From Amylostereum areolatum (Eukaryota > Basidiomycota > Agaricomycetes > Russulales > Stereaceae), in NCBI GenBank assembly GCA_012932865.1, contig SAXG01000001.1:609693-673692 (forward strand): a stretch of 64,000 bases of DNA, given 5' to 3'. Each line of letters starts with the position of its first letter. The first letter of the stretch is position 1. The notes below the pieces were generated by a model, which was given only the letters and a program-made list of their open reading frames with translations, ran no database searches and was not told the origin of the DNA. The translations under genes and the position numbers were made by a program. Below are positions 1-10,413 of the stretch, piece after piece.

Positions 1-225
1 GGGTGCTGCTTGCTCCGCTATCTAGTAGTGCTTTTGCGGCGGCTTTACGGAACTTTCCATGAAACGTAACAGGTATATGAATTGATGGAGCGTGCGTTGC
101 TCCATCTTGGTATGACCTTATATACACTGTTCTATTTACGTCATCTCCTGTGTCCTGCACAGGAGATCTATTTGAAAAGTTCATTGTCTGTGTCCTTTCA
201 ACAGCCGCGGTTGAAGGACGATTCA
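1..225 (-). pseudogene. Ty3/gypsy element B, 5' start of pol (cut by window edge)
   Basis: This is the beginning of the pol reading frame of a second Ty3/gypsy element, running off the left edge of the window. It covers the linker and the start of the retroviral-type aspartic protease, including the active-site motif LLDSGASST at about positions 1-30. It is entered from gag by a -1 frameshift (signal at 192-232). The sequence is very close to the same part of element A (from 18562), with scattered differences. The gag it belongs to is interrupted by the hAT copy at 1460, so this element cannot express Gag-Pol in its present form. Confidence 0.85.
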
Positions 226-232
226 AAAACCC
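192..232 (-). promoter_or_regulatory. -1 ribosomal frameshift signal, element B
   Basis: On the minus strand, heptamer GGGTTTT (226-232) sits in the X XXY YYZ register directly before the gag stop TGA (223-225). A spacer follows, then a hairpin with arms GTCCTTCAAC and GTTGAAAGGAC and a 7-base loop. The heptamer, spacer and stem match element A exactly. The loop differs at one base, which leaves pairing intact. Confidence 0.75.
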
Positions 233-1459
233 TGATTGTCTTTGAACATGTTGGCAGTGCGTGCGAACGTCTCACTGTCCATCTTGTTCACAAGCTTGGT
301 GATCTGATCAATCGGGGATTCTTCTTCGGTTAGGTTCGCCGTTCGTGCATTGATCGTTGTTTGGGTACGTTTCTCTGGGCAGTTCCTGGAGATATGTCCT
401 GGTTTCCGACAATAGAAGCACGATCCCGATTTCTGAAGTTCTGTACGTTCTTGCGGGGTAAGGCGTCTGAAGCTTCGGTTGTTGCTTCCAGTCTGAGCGG
501 CTCTGGCGGTAGTAACATTCCCTTTATTTCCGTTTCCTCTTCGGAATGGGACATACGGCTGCGGTTTCTTGTATAGGAGGGTGAGATCACTCGTCGGGTT
601 CATTGGTCTCGTATAATGTCGTTGGAATGCTTGAGCTTCTCGCCAGTTATTATCGATGCGCAGTGCGAGTTCATACCATTCGTCGATATCGTTCGAGATG
701 TGATCTCTCTTGAGAATCTCGACTACTATATCGTTGCGCAGTCCTCTCTTGAATTGGTCGATCAATGCTTTATGATCGTAGCCGGCTTCCATGGCATAGT
801 CTCTGAAGACCGTGATGTAATCTTTGGTTTCCATAGTGCCTTGTTCCAGGCGCTATATGTTGAATCTAGCGTCTCTTCCTGGGTCTATTTCTCCGAAGGT
901 CTCTAAGAAGGCGTCGCGGAATGCCGTCCATGGGAGGTATACTTCTGGATCTAGACCACGATCTCGTATTTTATCGATCTTACTTATTAAGAGGGACGCC
1001 CAGTGGAGGGCTGGTCCATCGGTGAGATGCGAGAGTACAAAGGTTATCTTACGCATGTTGGCTGCATACGCGTTGGGAAAGGCTATGAAGCGAAGTACGC
1101 ATTGTTCTATGAACTTTGCTGCTTTCGCTCGATCTCTTCCATCGTATACTCCTAGTGCGTTTAGTTTGAATCCTTTGTCCTTATCATCGGGTTTTGATCC
1201 GATTGTGCCTGTTCCTCCTGGTGGGGAACTCCCTGGTGGGTGCTTCGATTCTTTCGGAAGATCCGCGGTTGCTCCTCTCCCGAAGACGTAGTCTCTGACT
1301 TCTTTTCCCTTTTTGTTATTTATTGATTGGTTGGAGAGTGATGGTGATGGTGGCGTTAGCGTTCTCCATCCTATTGGGTCGGTCGTGCCAAGTCCTAGGG
1401 GGAATCGAGTCTCATGTCTCGGTTTCGCGGGATCGGCTGGTGTTGGAGTTGCAGGCGTC
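223..1459 (-). pseudogene. Ty3/gypsy element B, 3' part of gag, split by the hAT insertion
   Basis: This is the C-terminal two thirds of a Gag polyprotein. It holds a capsid-like region (about 530-1260 on the minus strand) with the segment YDGRDRAKAAKFIEQC and the later IDQFKRGLR. A CCHC zinc knuckle (C-x2-C-x4-H-x4-C, starting CFYCRKPGH) lies near 390-430. Translation is interrupted in frame by a TAG at about 853-855, between RFNI and RLEQGT; element A has a TAG at the same codon. The upstream part of this gag is not adjacent. It lies at 23534-24357, and the break point carries the hAT target duplication. Relative to element A there are many substitutions, most of them conservative or silent. 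Confidence 0.8.
1452..1459. repeat. 8-bp hAT target-site duplication, half 1 (CAGGCGTC)
   Basis: CAGGCGTC lies directly outside the hAT end at 1460. Its partner is not at the other end of this copy. It is at 24350-24357, as the reverse complement GACGCCTG. Together they rejoin the gag of element B without loss or gain of a base. Confidence 0.85.
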
Positions 1460-1477
1460 TAGTGTTGCCGCGGCTCC
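1460..1477. repeat. hAT terminal inverted repeat, outer end, left copy
   Basis: TAGTGTTGCCGCGGCTCC. It matches the opposite end of the element (16289-16306, reverse complement) at 17 of 18 positions. The TAGNG start is typical of hAT ends. Confidence 0.88.
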
Positions 1478-1880
1478 CGGAGCTGTGGACCGGCTCGAAG
1501 GACCATCAATTCTGATGCCGATTGATCTGATCTTGACAGCTATCTCAAGGAACATGTCAAACTCAGGACAGCTCTGGCTTCAGAGACCGGCTCTGAGATC
1601 ACCGAGCCGGCTACGGGTATATATTTCATACATAAATGCGGTAACTGTACAGACTCCGAAGTGCTAGTAAATGAGGCGATGAGATGGTAAATAAATATGA
1701 TAAACCCTTGATTAAAATGTTTATTAACCAGAATGCCGGTCAATATGTAATATTTACACTCACCGAGATAAGAGCTGCCCACATCGTATCTTGGAGATTC
1801 GCAGAGACCGAGACAATCTACGGAAAGCATTCAACTTTAGCATCCCAAGTCAGTATATGCATGTTAAAGCGACCTGCCTA
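1478..1880. other. hAT subterminal region, no gene seen
   Basis: About 400 bases between the outer end and the kinase stop codon. It contains several CCGGCTC/GAGCCGG motifs near 1487-1620, then AT-rich sequence that probably serves as the kinase 3' UTR. An open minus-strand frame at 1540-1830 shows no recognisable domain. Confidence 0.5.
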
Positions 1881-2940
1881 CTACACTGAAGACTGAGACC
1901 GAGACTTGACCAGCGGAACAACCATGTCAATGATGCTGGTATCAGAAGCAACAGGGCTCCGCTCGGACTGCTCCCAATCGAAACAGTGAGGAAGACCGAA
2001 CTCACGCTGATCACGGAGTGTTCGGAAGAGCGAGAGAATAAACCCATAATCAGGGGCCTCGTTAAAGCGAAGTTCTCGAGTGTATGTCAGAAACGTGGTG
2101 AACTCCACAGGAAGACCTTGGCATAGTGCAGCCGGAGAGATGGATTTCTTCTCCTTCAGGATGCGAGCGTCGCCTTTGACATTTTGCCATGGCAGACATC
2201 CCCGAAGAAAGTAGATGAGAACATAGGCAAGGGACTCGAGGTCATCGCGGCGGGACTGTTCGATGCCCATGTGCGTGTTGACCGAAGCCCAACGCGACGT
2301 GCCGACTAGTGGTAGATGGGCACGGTGCGGAATGTGGAGGCCGGTGACTGCGTTGCGGTATCGAGCAGCAAGCCCGAAGTCAATGATGAACACGCGCTTG
2401 GAGCGGGCTTCGGGACCAATGAGAAAATTGGACGGTTTCACGTCGCGATGGACGAAGCCATGGCTGTGCAAGGTGGCCAAGTGCGAAACCTGGTAGGTGA
2501 ATGAGCTCAGGTGTGTGGATATGTCGCCAGTGGTTGTATACCATTTGGTCTGCCAGTGCGAGCACTGTCTGGAGACTGAACTTCCTCTTGCACTGCGTAA
2601 AGAGCTCGTCGAGAGAGGGACCTAGGAGCTCGAGAACGAGCACATCGTATTTCCCCTCTGCTCCAAACCAGTATACACGCGGCACCCCGGGAGCATTACG
2701 AATGCTCCTATAGACAGTGATTTCGTGCTCGAGACTTGAGTCTTTGTAGTCCACTTGCTCGAGCTTGACTGCGACGTCTTTCTTCGCAATAAAGTCGAAG
2801 CCCTGATGAACCTCCCCTAGAGGACCTTTCAGAAAGAGTAAGGCAATGTATGAGGGAATGGACGTACCAAAGGATCCCGAGCCAAGAACCTTCTGCAATC
2901 GGAACCTCCCACCGATTCTCTTCAAACCGACGACGGTCAT
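1881..2940 (-). CDS. Casein kinase 1-like serine/threonine kinase (hAT cargo, left copy)
   Basis: A compact protein kinase of the CK1 family, about 310 residues after removal of two short introns (near 2805-2865, and 2490-2545 after the ADQM codons). The start MTVVGLKRIGGRFRLQKVLG is followed by the glycine loop GSGSFG. The catalytic lysine lies in VAVKLEQ, the catalytic loop is HRDVKPSNFLI and the metal-binding DFG is in IDFGLAARY. The CK1 signature is seen in the VGTSRWASVNTH segment and the EQSRRDDLESLAYVLIYF helix. No inactivating change is visible, unlike the other cargo genes. It ends shortly after the kinase fold and has no long C-terminal tail. CK1 enzymes phosphorylate acidic or primed serine/threonine sites. 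The substrate here is unknown, and a role in transposition is only a possibility. Confidence 0.85.
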
Positions 2941-3582
2941 CGTTGGTTACCACTAAAGTACACGTAACTGTGTGGGATTAGCAAGTCAAACGCAAAGAGA
3001 AATGACAGCTCACATAATGATATGTTACAGATGAGTAGGAAGAAGAGAATACACCGAACCAGCCTGAGGGAGCTCGTCGTAGAGACGATAGTTGAATGTT
3101 GAATGTTGAACGTTGAACATACACATGTTCAACACGATTCCAATGTATTCTCACGATCACGCACACCCAGCTGATTACCGCCGATTTTTACTCCCAGGTT
3201 AAAATGATTGATTATGAGTACGAGCACAGAAGAATCCAAAGCGACAGGAGCGTTTTACTAGTACTATGCTGCTTTGATTAGGCCCCCTTCCCTTCCTTCC
3301 CTAACCTACTCACATACGCAGTCTCCTGGACGGGTAAATAATCAACGTCGCTGATGCCACGTCCACCCGCCGATAATGTCCAAGTCAACCTTGAGTTCCC
3401 GCCCTTCAGCCTGCACGAGTTCTCCAGACGACAAAGGTTGCAAAAACGGCGCACATGAGAGGGCCGCCACTGTCCAGACGCTGTATCTGACTGTGAAACC
3501 GTGAAAGCCTTGCCTCGGTCACCTACCAGCCCGCGCCGCTGACGACGAAGCAATCTGTGTACCCAAGGAGATCTATACTGGA
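2941..3582. other. Spacer between kinase and ATPase remnant
   Basis: It holds the probable kinase promoter and, further left on the ATPase side, a heptamer repeat block (3091-3133). At about 3530-3575 the minus strand encodes a short peptide resembling LLGYTDCFVVSGAG, a diverged second copy of a piece of the ATPase A-domain. No complete gene is seen. Confidence 0.5.
3091..3133. repeat. GTTGAAC/T heptamer array with hairpin
   Basis: Four tandem 7-mers (GTTGAAT, GTTGAAT, GTTGAAC, GTTGAAC) run into a perfect hairpin, GTTGAACAT-ACAC-ATGTTCAAC. A related array lies at 6724-6772, so the two arrays bracket the captured ATPase. Confidence 0.85.
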
Positions 3583-6239
3583 GGATACCTGTGATAGCGA
3601 TGAGCGTGAGCTCGCACGCCAGATCCTCGTATGTGACCTGCAAAACAGAGTCAGAACGAAACACGCAGAAGACGGAAAGAAAGCGGAACGCGCCTCGTTC
3701 TCGTCGTTGCATTGCGCACCCGGGGCGGCTACGACTCGAGATCTCTATAGCAAAGCGCGATTGTCTGAAGCATCTGCGAAGTGTAGAACCAAATAGTCCT
3801 TGAGATGTTGTCCGCGTCCAACTTGTCGATCTCATGTGTCTCGACTTCCTTTCCGTTCACATCCTGCGCGCCCTCCTTGTCCACCCTCACATGCGTGGTG
3901 CACTTCTCCGTCAAATCTCGCTGGCACCCTTGACATACATCCGCGCGCATCCGTTAGGCAACCCGACAACGACGCCCATGGCTTTGCGCTCGCTGGAGAA
4001 CGGAATCATCTGCAGGACCTGCACCGAGTCCCTGGTCGTCTTGTAGTTCGGCCATTTGAGTTCCTTCGCCATCTTCAGGAGGGCCGTCTCCGTCTTGCTA
4101 CCAATGAACACCTCCTGCCCCTTCTCGTCTGTGTCCTCGAACACGGTCGAGTTAACCGCAATAGCCTCGTTGAAAAGGGTGCGTAGGGCGGGCGAGATGA
4201 CACTGTCGAGGTCTGCGAGATCAAGGGCGAAATCCATCTTGTGCTTGCGCTCGCCCGAATCTGATGCCTGCTCTCGATTCCTGTTCATCGAGTCCGCGTT
4301 GTGACGATCCTGGTTGTTCTCCCCGTACAAACTTGCCATGTACGCCGACCGAGCCGGTGACGACGGTCATCTCGTTCTGAGTGAGCGTGCCGGTCTTGTC
4401 CGTGCAGACAACGGAGGAGTTGGCCATGGTTTTGCAAGAGCCGAGAACGCGCACAAGCAGGTTCTCTTTCGTCATGCACTTAGTGGCGAAAGCCAGCGCG
4501 AGCGTGATGGCCAGTGGCAGTCCTAATGGTAGTGGCATCAAAGACGGTGCATACATGCGGCAAAATACCACACACCTTCAGGGACGGCGACAACAATGAG
4601 GGTGACGGCGATGATGAGAATGTTGACGAAAGCTATGCCTTTCTGATTCGCGGTCCTTCAAAACAGATATGTCAGTCAATGGAGGAAGTGAAATGTGGTA
4701 TACGCGCGCACCTCTCCGGAACGCCTTGACCTATTTGAACGAAAAATCTGATCATGAGTGCCGTGAACAGGATGAGACCCGCGATGCTTCCGACTTTCGC
4801 GATCGTTTTGGCGAGGGGGGTGTGTTCTCCACATCGCCTCGCAATGCTGCACGTCCAAAAAAAGCTCGCATACATTGAGTCTCGCGGAGGGAAAACCGTC
4901 GGGAAAACACGTACCCATCATGATACGTCCGTTGAAACTCTTTGTGCCGACGGAAATGATAACATAGCTACCAACACCCTCAATGACCTTGCTGCCGCTG
5001 ACGATGAAGCAGTCGGTATGGCCGAGGAGGTCCATGCCGGACGGTTTCTGTTTCACGTCGCCGTCATCGTCCGTCGCCTTTGCCGGGTTCCACTCCGCGA
5101 GTTTTGCTTCACGCAGGGCGATGCACTCCGTGTAGGAGGCCTTCTTGATTGCGTCCGACTCACCCGTCGCGCCCGACTCGTCGCACTGCACGTTATGACC
5201 GGAAAGGAAGACACCGTCACAGGGCACGATCTCGCCAGGCTCAAGCAGCGCAATATTGCCCACAACGACATCGTTCACCTTGATAAGGCGCTCGTCGGTG
5301 CCCTGAATGACTTTTATAGAACGCTCTTCCTTCTTCGCGTTGAGAACCTTGAACTGCCGCTCCTTTTGTCAGTCGTTAAGCGAGCCGACCATGACCACGA
5401 CCATGACTGGCCACGATGATGTCTACCCCCTCCGCCCAATCGACAGGGGGTTTGCCTGGTGTGCGCGCGGGACGGAGATATTGGAAGAAACCGAGAGTGG
5501 GCGAGATAACGGCAGCTATTGAAAGCAAAACCTAGGACGGGAGCGAGTAAGTCGCTGGAATCACGTGACCATAACTGGAGCGACGTACCAAAATTTTGTC
5601 CTTGAGCGCCAGCCACATAAGGAGCCAGAGGCTCTTGCTGGCATGTGTGAGAAGGATGTTCGCGCCGAATACCTCCCTGCACTTGTCGATAGAAGCGGAG
5701 TGAGGGTCGCCGTTACCGTGTGGAGCGGTGCTCGGACCAGCCACGCTGAGCAGGCTGGGCGCGTGCAGGCTGGGAAGCCCCTCATCTTCGCCGCCAGGAC
5801 CGACAACCTTGATGTTGGGCTTAGGCATGTTGTCGTTGTCCTTGTCTGGCTGTGGCGACGGTCCACTTTCTCCCACGGTAGAGTCGGGACCTGGACCACT
5901 GCCCAACTCGCGGGTTTCATGTGTTCCGAGGCCACGCAAGAGGCTGAAGACGCCGCCCATGTCCTCGAGCACCTCGAGGTCCTTAGGGTCGATGAGGTTG
6001 GCGAGTTGAAAGGGCTTGAAAGCGAAAGGGGCGGGATCGAAGTCGGCCTCTTGAGAGAGGTCGAAATGGTCGGGACGCGCAAGCTCGTGCTCCGGCTTGT
6101 CTTTCTTCGCGTCAGTGTCGACGTTTGAGTTGTTCGCGGATTCGCAGCTGGGAGAACGCGAATGGCGCTTGAGGCGGTGGAATAAGGAGGCTGGTTCGCG
6201 ACGGGGAACGGGATTCGTCGTCTGAGCCGGAGTCGACAT
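3583..6239 (-). pseudogene. PMC1: Truncated PMC1-type P-type Ca2+-ATPase (hAT cargo, left copy)
   Basis: This matches the N-terminal half or slightly more of a vacuolar/plasma-membrane calcium pump (P-type IIB). In order it encodes an N-terminal extension (from MSTPAQTTN), the DPKDLEVLEDMGG segment, the first membrane region, an A-domain with the ATGESD loop, the transmembrane 4 segment with VPEGLPLA, the phosphorylation motif CTDKTGTLTQNE, and the nucleotide-binding KGASE. It stops after LTLIAITGI. The GDGxNDxPALK hinge and membrane segments 5-10 are absent. A small frame disruption lies in the second membrane segment near 5408, and TGA replaces an expected Trp codon at 5369-5371. A 45-base GT-AG reading of that stretch does not restore the frame. 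Introns survive, so capture was from genomic DNA. The protein cannot be an active pump. Confidence 0.85.
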
Positions 6240-6965
6240 GGGTTCCAGTTGATGAAGAGCGTGCTACCGCCGTCAGAGCGGGGCGACATGGGAGTGAGAC
6301 CGATGCTGGAATGATCAGCCTCGGTTTCGCTTTCGCTGAGGTCACTGGTGTGGTGGGGGCGGAGGCGAGGGAGGGTTATGTGTCAATGACGCAGAGGTGG
6401 GCAATGAGTACTGGGATCGACCATTGATGGATGTCGGGCAGATGCTATTGCGAGGGTGATGGTGAGGCAATGTGCGTGGGGCATGTGTGGCTGTCGCATG
6501 CGCTTGTAGCAGGTACTAAGATACCGATGCTGTTGTTGAAAGGTGAGGACTGGGAGGCTTATCACACGTACTTACTTTTTCCCCGTCCATTCCTGGATCT
6601 TTGAGGTTTCTCCATCATCATTGGTACAAGGTGTCGGGCACTGTTGGAAGCGAGGCCCTTCCGAGCTCTGCAGATGAAGGATCGAGGGAACAGGGCAAGG
6701 TGTGGATAGAGAACGAGGTGAAAGTTGAAAGTCGAACGTTGAACGTTGAACGTTGAAGCTTCAAGCTTCAAGGCAAAATGCGCGTCGCGAGATGTTCGAT
6801 GTTTGCACAAACTCGAAGGAATTTCTCGGGAATTTCAAAGCCAATGGACAACGATAGTATTCATACAACACACACTACAAATATTCAAGCTACAGTATCG
6901 TACAACAGGCGGCCGGTAAGAAAATGTGTCGTAAAAGGTCGTAACGAAGAAATAGTCGACAACGA
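6240..6965. other. Spacer between ATPase remnant and transposase 3' end
   Basis: It contains the heptamer array at 6724-6772 and the transposase 3' UTR. The part next to the ATPase may be degraded 5' sequence of that gene. No gene is supported. Confidence 0.45.
6724..6772. repeat. GTTGAAC heptamer array, second block
   Basis: Five tandem 7-mers (GTTGAAA, GTCGAAC, GTTGAAC, GTTGAAC, GTTGAAG) are followed by two copies of the inverse CTTCAAG. The unit is the same as at 3091-3133, on the other side of the ATPase remnant. Confidence 0.85.
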
Positions 6966-9900
6966 TCAAGCGAAGGACGAGCCCGAGTCCTCACCAGCGT
7001 CAGCGCCATCACCCTCAATGCCCAAGATTCTTTCCACAATGATCCCCTTTGATGCCTCCGACGGTGCCAGTGTCAACCTCGCGAGAAGAGCAGAATCCCT
7101 CGGCCTCTTCGGCGGGGCCAGTAGCTCCTGCTCGTCAGTCTGCCATCCCTCTAGAAAGCGAGTGCTGGGATCTTCGCGCTCCTTCTTGATGGAGAACTTC
7201 ATCATTTGAAGGGCCTCCATGAGGAGGGGGCTCAGGCGGTTGCGTTTCTTCGTGTCGGTCTCGGAAGCGGAGGAGAATGCGCGCTCGCTCGGAACGGACG
7301 AAGGCTGAATTGGCAGATAATCCATGGCGATAGCGAAGAGGGTCGGATATTTCTTTTCATGTTTCTGTATGCGTGGATAACTCGTCAGATAGACTAACAA
7401 CAAGACGAAAAAGAGAGGAGTGGTGTACCAGCCAAAATCCGAGAACATCGATGGTCTCGCTCACAGACCGAGATGTGAGGTAAGCCTGAAGTTCTTGCTC
7501 AACGCTTCCTTCGTCGTCGTCTTCGGCGTCGTCTTCGTCAACTGCCTCCGACCCGCTTCGGATGTTCATATCGAGGTTCAGGTTCAAGGATTTGAATGCT
7601 TCGTTGAGCTGAAAGAATGCAGGCTTGTCGCTACGAGGGGTGACTGGCCTAGTCGACGAACGACTCGGGGCGCGTGTGGTGCCTGCTCGGCTTGCCTTTG
7701 CCTCGCGGTACTCCACCATCTGACGGGAAACCCCTCAATGGTGAGATATCAGTTAGAAGAAAAAAGACACGTACCGTATCGCGAACTGTGTCTTGCGCCA
7801 TAGCGATGTAATCAGAGCCCCAATGCTCGTTGATCCATCCGAGGCGTATTGCTGGGTGAACGACTGCCACAGTGACGGTATGATCAATGCTCGGGGACAA
7901 AGAATGTGTTAAATGACTTACGCATGCTCAGAACGTAGGCGCGGGTATCATCCATCTTGCTATAGTACTTGTAGGCAAACTTCAGGCCGACGTCGAGGAT
8001 CCCGCTTAGGTGAGGAAGCATCTTCTTGGTTTTTTCCCATGCAGTGAGGAAAGTCTTGAAAACCGGGATAGCCCCAGCCAAGAGAGGAACCTTTTCGCCC
8101 GACATGGAATTCTGGACGAAATGGGGGGCCTACACGACGATGGCATCAATATTAACACTTCCATGGATGTTCGAACTCAGCATGACGTACCGCAAGCAAA
8201 AGGATCAGTTCATCGACGCGTGTCCACTCGTCATTGGTGAGCCGGAGGTTGTTGGAGTTGTGCAGGGGATTGGAGAGGAAAAGATCCACGGCCTGTATGC
8301 CAGCAAGACGGTTAGCAGAGGTTAGGTGCGTCCAGGAGGTGTAAACGTACAGGACGGAGCTCTCGGATCCTCAGCAGCATAAGTTGGAAGGAGTCCCAGC
8401 GTGTGGCAGAATACATGATTAGCTCCAAGAGTTTCACTTCGGTAGGGACCCCCTGTGCGTTGCGGAAGAGCTCGGTGGCGTTGCCGGTAACGATGATCCG
8501 CTCGAGATCCTGCTTCCTCTGGTCTGACCCACGAGTGTAGCGAATGATCGCGCAGACCGCGTCGACGAGGTTGCGCCTTGTGGCATCGCTCATCGAAGAA
8601 ATGATAGCTTCGAACTCTTCTTCCAGATCGTCGAAGGAGCTGTCGGTGTCGTCATCAGTGACGATGGGAAGGGATATATCCTCGCCCCAGTCGCTGCCAT
8701 CGTCCTCCCCGTTTGTGGGTTCATCGTCCTCCAGGATCACGACCTTCTTGGTCTGTGCAACAGAGGCACCGGCTGCCTTGATAACATGCTGCGCGCAGAT
8801 GTTAATAACGTGGGGGAAGCAGCATATACGCTGGTCGACGGGGTCGAAGATGATGCCGTCGGCCGCAAGTAGATCTCGGAGGCAAGCTAAGAATGTTGTG
8901 TTACTGAAAGCGTTATCGAGCGTCCAATGTCCAAGCTGTGGATCAATGAGCAGATGTCACATGAACAGACGGGGCCATTGTGTGACCTTACCTTTCTTTC
9001 GATTCCCGCCCGCTTGATTAGGTAGTAGACGACTCGGGCGATGTTAGCTCCAGTGTGCTTTCCGGCAAGCCGATGAAAAGCGATGACGGCCGAATTGAAG
9101 GAGAGATGATCAACACCCTGGACAGTGCGACGGGAGATCCAGTGCGCAGTGATTGCGATATATGAGGAGAGGTTGAGACGAGACCAAAGGTCCGCAGTTA
9201 GGGAAATTTTCCCTTCAGCATGCTACGCGTTGTCATAATCAGTCGGAAAAATGGCGCGACGAAATACAAGATAGTTTTACAAAAAGCTCCCGCTTCAGCT
9301 TGTCAAAGAAATCCTTCCAGCTCAACAAGATCAACTCCCGGAGCTTTGTGCGACGCGGAATATTCACGTCTCGTAGATCCTCGCGGAGAAGGAGGAGAAG
9401 GTGGCGAAACTCGGGGCACTCGATAACGTTGAGACTCTGCGAAGTTCATAGCGAGGGTTCATTAGCAAATCGAGACAAAAGCGAGAAGGAGAATGACGAA
9501 CCTGGTCGTCGGCAACGATGAACCGCACCAAAGCATTATGGAACGCCGCATCAGAGAACTCGGGCCTGACTTCTTCCTCTTGAACTTCTTCGAGCTCAGG
9601 GGGCGGAGAGTCGATGAACTGGTTTCGCCACCCATACTTCTCGCACGCGTCGTCGTACTCCTCGAGGTGTTCGTTATAAAGATGCTTGTTGACGGCCGTG
9701 TAGCCCGACCCGGCGCTATAAGCGACTTCGGAGTGGAAGACATGGTCTGGGCCCTTCTCGTAGAGCACGTTCCTACGGTAAGCGGTCAGCTCGTTCTGCG
9801 GATTGAAGGTAAAAAAAAAATGCACATGCAAAGGCGGCACCACTTCCGCTTCTTCCCGTCAGCGGCCAGAGTATCTTGGTCGAAGAAGTAGGCGATGTCC

Positions 9901-10353
9901 CATCGTTTGCCGACCGGGCCAGATGCTTGCTGGGTCGGGTTGATGGGGGTGGGGGGCGCGATAGATACATCGGATGCGGGCTTCGTGACGTTTCTTCCGA
10001 GGAGGACCTTTCCGCGGGAGCGACGTTGAGTACTGTCTTCAGCTTGGCGTGGTGGCCGTTTGGACTTCGTGCCGGACTTTGTGCGTGTCGCTTGCGGAGC
10101 GGCCGGCTGCGATGCACCTTGAGAATCTGAGGAAGAAAAACCCCGTGAGAAGATAGAAAAAAATAACTATATCCCGGGGCCCCATACCGCCGTCGTCGGT
10201 GTCCACATCTGCGACAGACAAGTCGAAGGTCTCGGCAGTATCATCCGAGAGGGTCGTCTGCTGAGGAGTAGCCTGCTGAGAAGTAGCCTGCGCGGTCGGC
10301 TGAGAGGCTGCAGGAGAGCGAACGGGTCGAGCGCGAGGTTTGTTAGGAGCCAT
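6966..10353 (-). CDS. hAT-family transposase (left copy)
   Basis: A large transposase interrupted by about ten short introns. The N-terminus (MAPNKPRARPVRSPAASQ) is basic and Ser/Gln-rich. A BED-type zinc finger follows, with CRLC before an intron and HLYNEH after it. The RNase-H-like catalytic core shows TADLWSR for the first Asp and WTLDNAFSNTTF for the second, and later has SATRWDSF. An acidic stretch (EDDEPTNGEDDGSDWGED) interrupts the insertion domain. The C-terminus is the hAT dimerisation region, with YPTLFAIAMDYLPIQ and SSVPSERAFSSA. The stop is at 6966. No frame break is visible and splice sites are regular, so it is probably functional and makes this an autonomous element. It acts on its own ends in the nucleus, by cut-and-paste. 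Confidence 0.88.
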
Positions 10354-10406
10354 GGGGTGCTAGAATCGCTGAGAGCGACTGACGTTTGCAAGCGACAGTT
10401 GGTCGA

Positions 10407-10413
10407 TTATATA
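10407..10413 (-). promoter_or_regulatory. TATA box of the transposase gene (left copy)
   Basis: TATATAA on the minus strand, 54 bases upstream of the transposase ATG at 10353. This is a normal distance for a fungal core promoter. Confidence 0.5.

Noticed and set aside
5350..5420. Reading the ATPase disruption as an in-frame short intron (GTCATG..AAAAG).
   Set aside because: Splicing there puts the downstream ERQFKVLN codons out of frame, and the stretch itself encodes the expected second membrane segment. It is damaged coding sequence.
9790..9830. A run of A on the plus strand (nine or more) as a possible frameshift inside the transposase.
   Set aside because: It lies in an intron (polypyrimidine tract before the CCGCAG acceptor on the coding strand) and does not affect the protein.
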